Assembly (NCBI RefSeq): GCF_020184175.1
Contig: NC_065532.1
Coordinates: 12,896,001 to 12,960,000, forward strand
Length of the DNA: 64,000 nt
Reading direction: 5' to 3'
DNA from: Aphis gossypii
Taxonomy: Eukaryota > Arthropoda > Insecta > Hemiptera > Aphididae
The notes below the pieces were generated by a model. The model was not told where the DNA came from. It was given only the letters and a program-made list of their open reading frames with translations, and made no database searches. The position numbers were made by a program, and so were the translations under genes. Below are positions 49,001 through 61,000 of the stretch, piece by piece (positions within the stretch are counted from its first letter, which is position 1; each line of letters opens with the position of its first letter).

Positions 49001-52000
49001 TGTAATAATTGTCAGTGAAAAAATGATATGTAGACAGATATTATTTATAGCAATTAGAAACATTGTTACTCTTCGGACTCATTCTCGGGGAAGCTCGTTT
49101 TATGTTAGATTAATGTTGTAAGTTCGTTTTGAGCTTTTAATTAAATTGAGTGATTTTTGTTAAGTTTTTGAGGAATAAGAAAAGGTTTTCGTAAATGTTC
49201 CATTTTTAAATATTATAGTGGACGTGTACTCTGTTGTGATATACCTGCAAGGGTGGCCAAACTTTTTTGGTCACGATCTACTAAAAATATTCTTCATCTT
49301 TGAGGATCGACTTCCATTTAATTTTTTTTTATTATCGAATTACTAATTATTAAGAAACATTTAGGACACGTTGCTCTAAAAATAAATTTTAACATGATCG
49401 ACTATGAAATTGTCCACGATCGACCGGTCTATCACGATCTTCTGTTTTGTCGCCCCTGTGATATACTATGCCATAGGATTTTTTAAGGTATAATAATATG
49501 CTACTAGTATAAAATATTGTTTAATGCTCTGATCTTCTTGCAAATAATGTAGATATGAAAGGTGGTTTGAAGTTAAATGTTTCACCAAAAGCCACATTAA
49601 TCTCTGCCTTCTGGGTAGAAATTTAGAACTTTTTCAAGGTACCAAATTAAACATTTGTTTACTATTTTTAACAATTGTGTGCCTTAAGTAGTTAAGTGTT
49701 TAAAAGTGATATTGGTTTATAATTGATAATGAAATCTATTTTTATCGGGTAATTGAGATTGAGGTGATCGTCACTGGTAGAAAAAAATATTGTGTCCGCA
49801 TCTATATTATGTTATATATTTTTCCTAGAATATTTTATAGCATAATATAATACTGTATAGCCGTATAGGTACCTTAGGTACTTTTTTTTACGATTAACCA
49901 CTACATGGTATTTATACTTACGATAGACGCGTTAGAAACGCATTGACAATTGACGAAAATAGCACCTTTACTGTATATATCACGGCATCAGCCTATCGCT
50001 ATTTTCTAGGACGGATGCCCAATTGTGTCGCGTTGTTAACATCGTGTCCGACAAGCAACGCTGAGTGACAACGACCAAAATTATTACAGTATGATCAATA
50101 GTAGATGCAAGTTGTGGAGAATTGGAGTAGGGTTTTAAATTTCATATTTCGCTATACCTACGTATAGGCAGGTGTGCTTTGCCTCAACGCATTTTCTATT
50201 TTGGCGCCTGTAGGCACGCTAAAAAAAGCCACTGTTTGGGACGTATAAGCGCAAATACTAGGAAACCCAAATTGACTGATTTTTTCAAAAAAAATGTTCT
50301 TCCTTTACAAATTTATGTATGTTACATTATTATTTATTTATTATAATAAAATATAATATTAAAATAAATATATTTTTGATAAGCTGTGTTAATATAACTC
50401 AATAGTCTATAGAAACAGTAGAGCAAAATTCTTGAATATTACTGCCATTCAAAATGTGATGTATAATGTAAGTCATTGGTGCTTTACATTAGATACACCC
50501 TAGTTTTTCGTTTATATGTTAAATGTATACCTTTACGGCTTTACATGATCTTTGTTTTGTTGCAAATTGCCGCCATATAGATTTGTTTTGTCGTATAAAA
50601 AATTATCAAAAATAAATATTGTTGACATAAAAAATAAAATAAAAGAACATTACGTTAGTTGTTACTCAAAGGAACTGTTGTACAATAGTTCGTGTTATAA
50701 ACAATTTTATCTCAAGTATTTTTCATGATATACCTATTTATTTTAAACCTTCCGAGATAAATGAAGTTGTTTAGATTATTGTTTTTGAATACGATTTATA
50801 CTTTTAAAAATTGTTGTTAATTATTCATATTTTACTTACTCGTTGAATAATAATTTATAATAGAAGATCATCATGTAGTCAATACTATTACTTATAATTA
50901 TATAATCTCAAATATTTAAAATCAATATTATAGTAACGTGAGATTTTAAAATTGTTTGAATGTAAAAAGTAATAGGTATGATTGCTATAATAATCCTAAA
51001 ATTAAGATCTAAATTTCTAATAACAAAATTTCTGATCCCAATCGTTTTTATAACGTTTGATTATATAATGTACGATTTGATGTTTTGATATATTTAGTAT
51101 TGATTATATACCTATTAATGACATAAAGTTAAGCTCAATATTTCAGAATTTTTAATTTGAATCTTATAAAATATTTTTATTGAAATATCAATATAATTTA
51201 ATAGAAATTGAAATTGCTGTATATTAATAATTATTTAATTAATGTATTGATTATTTGTTTGGTATAATCAATGGTATAACACAGTAATAAAAATGAATAT
51301 AATTTATAACAATTTAATAATTTTGTGTAATAAATTAAGATTTAATTATTTTAAAGATAATTATAGACAAAAAACACATTTTCTTTGCTCTGATAATTTT
51401 GTTATGTACCGATATATTTTGTATTTAACCATTTTAGCACACGCGCACATAGATATTTGTATGGCTGTTTATGATTATAATAATTGTTTGTCTTGTATGT
51501 TTTATTAGCTTGCTGAAACATTGAATGCATTGAAACCTTCACTGATATTGACTTTGGTAAGTAAAACCATTTTAACTTAACCATATTTAATTATATTTAT
51601 TATGTTTAATTTCTGCATACGTCTTATGGGCTGTGTCCTTTACACATATTATATTGAGCAAGATCCGTCAATTTATTGTATCAGTGGTTTTGTATTAAAA
51701 TTAAATTAGAACAGAAAACAAATGATAATTATATGTATCTATATTGACATTATAATATACTTAATTCATTCAGCATTGTTGAGTAAACCTACTTTTTCGG
51801 TAAATCAAACACCACAAATAAATCGTGAATAGATACTGTTACAATATGTCAATATTTAATACTATATAATTATAATATCATTATTTGTATGATGGAAAAT
51901 TACTAAAATACTAAGTAGGGTATAATTAACGAGCCATTAATAATATTGTCGAATGCGATTTGATCATGTGTAATGTAATATTTTATGTTCCTATATTTAG

Positions 52001-55000
52001 CCTTATAGGTACTATATGAATGTTTGAAATACTTACTAAGTACTATTTATTTAATATATTTTTATAAATATTTCTATGTTTTCTTATTTTCTGTATAGAT
52101 GATGGTATTAGTGCCAGTTTTCTTTATTGCCTTAACTAAATTATCGTTTTATTTTTAATGTGTCATACACGCAGCGCATAACATAAATTATTTTATTTGG
52201 CGATTAAATATAAATTGTTTACTAATATTTTTGCCATAACTGTTTGCCAATATAGAAATATGTATGACACAATCATTATCACCTTTTTTTCCATTGGCGC
52301 TTTCATATAATAACACTATAATAACAATAACACACGAGTTACTAAAGTGGCGTTAACGATAAACAATTTATTTACATTGTTCGTTTATTTACCCTGAGAC
52401 TAACGATTTATATGTCCTAATTTCGATTTCTTTCATAATCTAAGATCGGTGTGTATACACTATACAATATTAGTTGAATGAACAATGAATATGTTTTAAA
52501 AATCGATCGTTATGAATTTAATCAATATAAATGATATTTTAACTTAATAATTAAATGTTCTTAGATATTTATAATTGATATACTACTATATTGTGTTCAA
52601 AAAATTTAAGGAATTGATAAAAAAAGTTAAACAATTTTGAACATTTATTGAATGTAAACATGTAGTTGTACTGACTACTGGTTATAGATAAATATATTCT
52701 ATGTATTGTGAATAATGATTATGATACACAATAAGACATAATATAACCTTGTATAAAATCATCAAACCTAATCTGATTGATAGAGATATTTAAAAATTAC
52801 TTTTATTTAAACTTTAAACTTTAAAATTCAATAACTATATTTTGGTAGACGATTTTTAATTAGTTACATGGTTAGAATAAAAAATTGGTTATTTGTTTTG
52901 GATTTTCATGTCTTGTAAACAGTAGGTAATTGAATTAATTATTGTTATTAAATTTAAATCTTAAGTGATAAACATTTAATATGTTCTAATAAATGGTTAG
53001 AATTAAAACTATGATTGACAATTTAAAAAGTATTATTTTCTTTTTACAGATATTTTACATTAAAAGAAATCATTGGGGGTTATCACATATTTTATATTAT
53101 AATTATATATATATATATTATAATTTTTATATTTTGCAGAATTACAATAAAACTATATGTCATCATGGCCATAAATTTAATTGATTTACCAATCACTTTA
53201 CATTTTAAATTTACAATAATATACTTAACTATTATCTCTATTTAAAAATACTTTTTATACTTTTATGCTACAATTAAGTTTTGGCGAACCAGTGTAAACA
53301 ATTTTGTGGGCCTTTATTAAATGTCTCATTAAAAGTTATTATTGTTATTAGTCAAATTTTTTATGACGTTGGTCTTGTGGTATAAATAAAAATATTCACA
53401 TATTTACTTTTCTAAATGCTCTGTACTCTGTAGTATACATAGTACCATTAATTGCATAATCATTTTAAGTAATATTAAATTTACTATATAACCAATGGTA
53501 GCAGGTACATACTTAATAATAAAAAAAAAAATGTAATTAAGTACCTATATAATGTTTTATACTTACAAGTTATAAACAAATAAACATTTACTTTAGAAAT
53601 ATATTAATTATTCATTACCTTAGAGGTTTTATATTCATTCCTTAATAAAGTACCATATATACCTACATCTATCTTATTAAATTGTAGTACTTAGGGAGTA
53701 GATAATATAACATAAATATTGATATTACATAAAATAAAATACTTAGCAAATATAAATTTTTAAAAATTAAGAAATATGTATTATACTTTTGTCTAATTAA
53801 AGGTTTGAAAGTATGTGTAAGACTTACTTTAGTACAGAAATACAATATTAATAAGTAACAAATATCTTTTTAACTTCATTATGTACCTATTTATCTAAAT
53901 AATTTTAAATGAAAGTACTTACCTTTAAGCAGGTATTATTTATTTTTCTTGTGGTAATAGTTTAAGTTTAGAATATTTCAAAGGAAATGTTGATAGTTGG
54001 TAAATAAATAACAACTAATGTACTATGTTAAACGTATGTTTACAGTTTTGTTTATATGCATTTCTTCAATTTCTTGAGTAAGTTTATATAGTAAAATTTC
54101 CCAAAAATTGCATCTTGCTTGAAGTTATATAACAATAATGATTTATATAGACATATAGTTATATAGTTTTAAATAAATATTTTGTAATCGGAATTATAAA
54201 AGTTTAGTTTTAATATAATTGCTGTTGCAGTATAATATACATTTTGTTGAATACAATTTTTTTCATTGTTTTTAATAAAAATTCTAGGTACTTAAATTTT
54301 TAAAATTAATATAGGTAGTCAATAATTACAATTTATAATACTTATTATTATTATTATTTTTTTTTTAGTATGGAAAAAACACTGATAGTGACTTGACATG
54401 CAAAGAAGCACATTTTGAAGGAATAGACAGGTAAAATAAAAATAAAGACAGTTATAAAATATTATATTAATATTAATTATAATGATTTTATTTTAATCAA
54501 GGTTCATTTTGGACAACAAAATATTACATAAAATCATTGCTGATTGGTGAGTAAATAAAAACTTTTATAAATTATAGCATACATAGTCTCCAAAATGACA
54601 TTAACAAGGAGTTAACATATTTTTATATCTATTGTTAATATATTCAGTCAGTTCAGCAGGATATTTAAGTTCCAATATTTTTTCGTAGTTGATAGACATT
54701 ACATTTAATCCAATTTTTCGAAAATGTCGTATTCTAGTAGTCTCAATACCAATTAAATGCTCTTTTTCCCAGCAATAGTGTTCTGGCAAATGAACTAAAA
54801 TCGCAGTGCATAGACCAGGATGTTGCTTGAAATTTATGTATCTACTGTTAATTTCAAATTTGTTTGGGTGTACTAAAGCATCAATTATGTAAATACTCAT
54901 AAGTGGTAGTCGACTTAAAATAGTCGAGTAAGAAATTTTGTAGCCTTGAAAAGTATTTTCAAGAGTACTGTTGATTTCTTTTAAGATTCGTTTTATTCTA

Positions 55001-58000
55001 TAGTCGCACCAAATGCTCTTTGCAAATTTATCTTTGGGTAACATGGGTCCACGATAGTGATCACACTCTAATGTCATACACTGGTCAATCATTTTTAATT
55101 TAATTTTTGTATAGTCATTTTTGTCACCATATTCAAATAAATTATGTAAAAATGAAGTATTAAATACACTCTGAACAAAGTTCAATGGATGTTTCTCTAA
55201 ATAAACGCAAGATAATAATAAATCTAATGTTTCTTGAGTCTTAAAGTTATTAAACTCTTTATTCATTATACTTTCCACTTTAGTCCAAAACTCTAAAGCT
55301 GATTTAGGTTTGTAATTAAGCTGACCAAATGGCCAAAATAAATCTCTAAATTGAGAAGGAGTTATATTTGAACCATTCTGAATTATGTAATTGGCACATC
55401 CTTCAAAAATATTTTCAGAACGTATATTAAATTTTGAACAGTAGTTCATGATTTCTACCATTAATAAAGGACTATTTATTGTACTGTGTTTGGCTTTTAT
55501 GTAGCGTTCTAGTGCTCTTATAATACCAATATCCACATAATTGGAATTATTTAACTCGTTTACAATAGAAGTTACATTATTTTCACTCATAGTGTGTATG
55601 TTTGTATTAATCCACCTAGATGTAGTCTTTAAGATAATATTTGAATTGCATTTTGTTAATCGTAATGTATACAACATTTCTATCAAGTCATCAGTAGAAA
55701 GATAATGCCAAAATCGCTTTAAACATCTCTCTAATAGCTTCATAATAGTTTTTCTACTCTTCTTTAACAAGTGTAATATTCTAAAAACTTGAATTACATT
55801 TTTTTCATTTATTTGATCAGATTTGTCCATTATTCCAATCCAAAGTTGGTCTGCTGTTTTGACTTCATTTAATTTAGAAAATGCATCGATTGATCTGCAT
55901 AAATCATCTATATTAAGTTTATTTTCAGTTACTCGGCATAAAATTTCTTCAGATATTTTATTTTTAAATATGTCAAATGGCAATACTCGAACACGATCAA
56001 TAGATATTAATTCTAGTATTCCAACAACAGCAGAGTTATTATCTCCTTTCATTATTATTTCTAGAAGTTTTTCTAATATTGGTGTTTTCGTATAATCTAT
56101 GTTTGGTTTAGTATTTAAAATTGATGACAATTTATTTGATGCTATATGCAATTTAAAGTTTTCTAGTTCTACTATTTTTTTCAGAGCACATAGTGCTACT
56201 GCTGGAGTTATTTCATCTAGCATTACTATTTCTAGTAGATCTATTAGTGATTTTACTGAAGAACATTTTTTAAAGCCTCGAATAACATCTACAATTTCTT
56301 CATCAGCTTTTTTACGATCTGTTTCATTCTTTAGATTATTTAATTTATTGACTAGTTCGTCATTATTAATGTCTATTACATTAGTTTTAGTACATTCATT
56401 ACAACAAATTTCATTGCTACATACATTACGTACAATCAGTGGTAGTTCTCTTATTTCACTTCCTTCTTGAATGAGTGCGAACGTATGTCCAAATTTATCA
56501 GCTTTATATCTGTTTTGTGTGAGGTTTATCACTTTTAATACATTTAAATAGTTGATTCTATTAAAAAAGAATTGCTGGATTACTATTCTTGACATTTTTA
56601 ATAAATTTCACAACTTCAATATTTATAGAACTAAATAAATACCAGAAAAACAAACATTATTATAGGTAAGAGTATTTTATGTTTTTATAATTTTGTTAAA
56701 TTTTTATAACACTATATCACAAAATAAGACATTATTATTAAATGGGTTGAAAATTTCACTTTTTAACTATTAACTATTAAGTATGTAAATATTTTATTTG
56801 TGAGTTTTGAGTCGTGAACTTGGAACATTAAATTGATAATAGATGATAATATAGTTATCAGCCCATGGTTATCAGACTAAATATTGTTACCAATTACGGT
56901 TATAATGATAGTGTTTGTGGTATTGACCAGTTTGGTTAAAAATGTAATGCTGTGATAACAGCTTGGCTGCTAGATATCACTAGGTACCTTAATATTTCAT
57001 TGTAAATAAAATATAATTACGTGCACAAATCTTTAGTTTTTGATAGTTTGACACGAATCGTAACGTTCACGACGAACGTTCTAAAAATATTGCATATAAT
57101 ACGTCATAATGTACAATAACTAAAGTGTGTCTTGTATTTCAATACACGTTTGCGAGTAATAACATGCCATATTGTCATTCGTGTGTAGGTACAATATTTG
57201 TCATCTGACATTCATTCTATTAATAAGTATCAGTTAAATTCTGGTAGAGTGGCCAACGATTGTTGTTCATAGCACACGATGCCAGTGTTTTTAAGAATAT
57301 TCAAACTTTTAAACAGGAAAATGACCAGATTAAATATTATACTTGGAAAATCATCGAAATTAAAAATAATTTTGATCGATGTGTAAGTGTAATAAACAGA
57401 TACTGATATTTTTTCCTTTATTCCTATAAGGGTATACTGAGTGTGGTTACTTATTTAAAAATCTTGACTCGAGAAACATCGCTATTAGAGAAAGGACGTT
57501 TACTGGTTTAGCAACAGTAAATTATATATTAAAACTATTAATATTTAGTTACTATTGTCTGTTACTAACAGGCCCTGATTTACGCAAGTGCAGATGGAGC
57601 ACTTGCACTTGGCCCCCAATTTTGGGGGGCCCCCCGATCTCCGTGAATTGTAGAAAATTTTGTGTATTAAAATTTTTTTTTAAATTAATTATTTTTAATA
57701 AATTATAATTCCTATAGACCTTATACTAGTATAAGTCATTCCACACCTCAATAGTCAATACAACATATTAAAATAATAATAATAGAAAATTGTTTGAACA
57801 TCGGAAATATTTGATACGTAATAACTAATAAGTAATAACTATTTATAGATTTCTTCCAGCCCAGAATTTACAGATAACCCGTCGTTGGTGACGCATTTCG
57901 CTCCTACAATTAACATTTTTAAACCATTGGTTTAGATTATTCAGTTATCTACGGAAATGAATAGCGAAAAACATTAATAAATGTTATAAATAAACTAATA

Positions 58001-61000
58001 TAGTTATAGTATTTATAGTACATGAAATAATGTACAAATATTTTATGAGTTTTGGGATATTTATTTAATACTTAACATATAAATATTTTGTTTTTATTAT
58101 CAATATTTCCCCCTCCTCTCTATATAGATTTTTTTTGGAACATTTTTTTGACTTGTGGTGGTGGGGGTAGGGGGTAGGGGGCCCCCAAAAAAATTGTGCA
58201 CTTGGCCCTAATTTTATTAAATCAGGGCCTGGTTACTAATAATAATAAGTAGCATAAAATAAGTAATGATTATAGAAACAAATTTAGTTTATTAAACTTT
58301 TATTTTGTTATTGGATTAAGCGTCAATGTACTCATATGATATTTGAATGAGTTGATTGTTAAACGTTTATATTATAGTTGTTTAGTTATAACGAATTTGT
58401 TTAAAATAAAAATATAAATATGTAAAGTTTATAATATATGCTATTGTTTTATTGACTGTGTTTTTTCTAAGCTGTAGTTACCTAAAAAAATGAACGAGAG
58501 GGTTAATTATTATTTAATACTTTAAAACTAATTGATTTTTCGTTATAATTGTTGTGACCACTGCCCATATTAAGTAACTTAAAGATTAAGTTTATTTATT
58601 AAACATATAAAAAAAAAATATGAATGATTTTGAACATTCGTTCAGATTTCAGATCATAGTCTTATGTAGATCTTGATTTGTATACTCGTGAGCAGATAAA
58701 TTTAGACCATTTTTTATTGTTTTTAAAATTTTTCCTAAAACGTCCATTGAATATTCAAAGTATTCCTTTACTCTTTATTCTTCTATACATAAATATTTTT
58801 TACAATATTTGGATTAAAACTAAAATACAAATAGTAATTGAATCATTTTTTTTTTAATTTTATAGCAGTATGTATGACGTATTCTAGAAATTTTGAAAAA
58901 TACACTCTGAAATATGACTATTTCTAGGCAAACCGAAGTTTGTTCAGAACTGTTTATCATAATTTATCATAGTTATTTTGTTAATTTTTATAAGCTCAAC
59001 AAACTGAAGAGTTTTATTTTTGTGTAAGTATAAGTACATGATCGTTGGTTTTTTGACAAAAAGGAAAGAATTGGAAACGTGTATCTGTTGTTTTAAAATT
59101 ATTTATTATGTATGTATAATAGAATATAAAGTAATAGAAGTTGTTTTTCATTGGAATAGAAATTATAATGACGTATCATATTATCACTAGGTATTCATTT
59201 TAAAAATTATCTATATATGTATTATGTATATAGTTGCAAAATAATTTAGTCGTATGGTTTTGTTTGTGGTAAATTGTTTTGTCATAAAATAATTTTATTA
59301 TTTTTAAAATCTTAGTCCCCTTTATGAACTTTAAAAATATTGATTAAAACCTTAAAATACATTCTCAAAATATTTTTATTAATGTGCATATTGTGAGTAT
59401 TAATAGTAATACTGTAAATATTTTAGTATAGCCAAAAGTAAAAAATAAAATTACAATGTAATTAATAATATCTAATAGTACCTACTGGTTTTATATTAGT
59501 AATTTATTAAATCAATGCTAATAGTAATAATTAATTTTAAATTAAGTTATAATTTCTTATAGGTACATGATAATATGATATTATCAACAGGATGTTACCT
59601 ATGCATGTGTTATCTTTGTCTTACAAACGTATGGCATTACTATTTTGTGTTCTTCAGAACTGATTATGTTGTTAGTTTTAAGTGAATTGACCTATTATCT
59701 AAGTTAAAGATAAGTACATAATCTATTTTTAAGCGTTAATTTTTTTTGATATTTTAAATTAGATATTAGCATAATGTGTATTGTAATATTTTACATACTC
59801 ATATACCTTCTTTGATTAAAAATTAAAATATACAAAAAAATCAACGTTCAGGCATAGATAATTTTTTTTATCTTTAACTTTAATAATAAATTAATTCACT
59901 CTAATAAAATACAATTGATTCTGATGAATGCAAATTTGCCATGCTGTATAACGTACATATTTTGTTACCTATTTTGTAAGACATACATTTTGGAGACAAC
60001 ACAAAGATAGCAATGATTTCTTAAACGTTTTAAATGTTTTATCGTAGATACTTGATAATGCATATTATATTTATATAATAGTATTAGTGACTTAATATTT
60101 TATTTTAAATTATCATATAGTAACTGATATTCTTTAAAAAAAATTTGAACATTCTAAACAAACAATAATAATAATATATTCTAGTGGTGTTGACCGTTTT
60201 ATTAGAACGTCATAATCATTTGCGAGTTTAATTTGCCTATACTTTTTATAAATCGATATGCAACCCTGATCATTATAATTATAATTTATAATTTTAAATA
60301 GTTACATCATTATCAGTGGTACAAAGTACAAATATTATCCTTACAAAATTACTTTGGGAAAAATCTATCTAATTTTTATTTTGTCCTATGAATTAATAAC
60401 CATTTATTAGTATATGTCGTAAATGTATAATATATATTAGGCATGTGTATAACTTGTATAGGTATATCTACAATTTACCAGATTAGGCAATTTTAATAAA
60501 TTTTAATGTTTCAAACTCAACGTGTGTAATATGCTTATTCGAAGTATATTATCTGAATATGTAATATCATAGGTAGATACTTACACGTTATTTGTTTGTT
60601 TCAGTCGTGTTATCAAAACTGACTATGAAAAAGAAGTTATGAGGTATGCGACGAAAGTTACTTGCAATGCTCATAAGTCTGTGATGGCAAAGTGTAAGCC
60701 AAACATGTATGAATACCAATGTGAAGCAAACTTCCTGCATTACGCATATTATGTCGGTGGGTGCAGGCATGTGGGCTATAACAACATATGTTGTTCAGGC
60801 CAAAACGGCGCCATTCTACACTACGGACACGCCACCGAACCCAATTCTAAAGAGATCCGTGATGGTGACATGTGGTATATAACACTATAATATTAAAATT
60901 AAAAAAAATACAATATTAGATTATATTTATACATATACATTTTGAAGCTAGACAATTTGTTTAAAACTTTTATCTGTACTTATTAAATAATGTTTAACTA

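Larger units (their letters stand above)
48009..51508. other. Prolidase intron 3
   Basis: AT-rich intron of 3.5 kb. It contains a decayed minus-strand open region (48630-49130), a hAT-type MITE (49245-49458) and an unexplained GC-richer island at 49920-50290. The rest is A/T-rich. Confidence 0.45.

Noticed and set aside
55823..56470. Two plus-strand ORFs
   Set aside because: They are antisense shadows of the FASTKD coding region and encode Ser/Ile-rich sequence with no domain.
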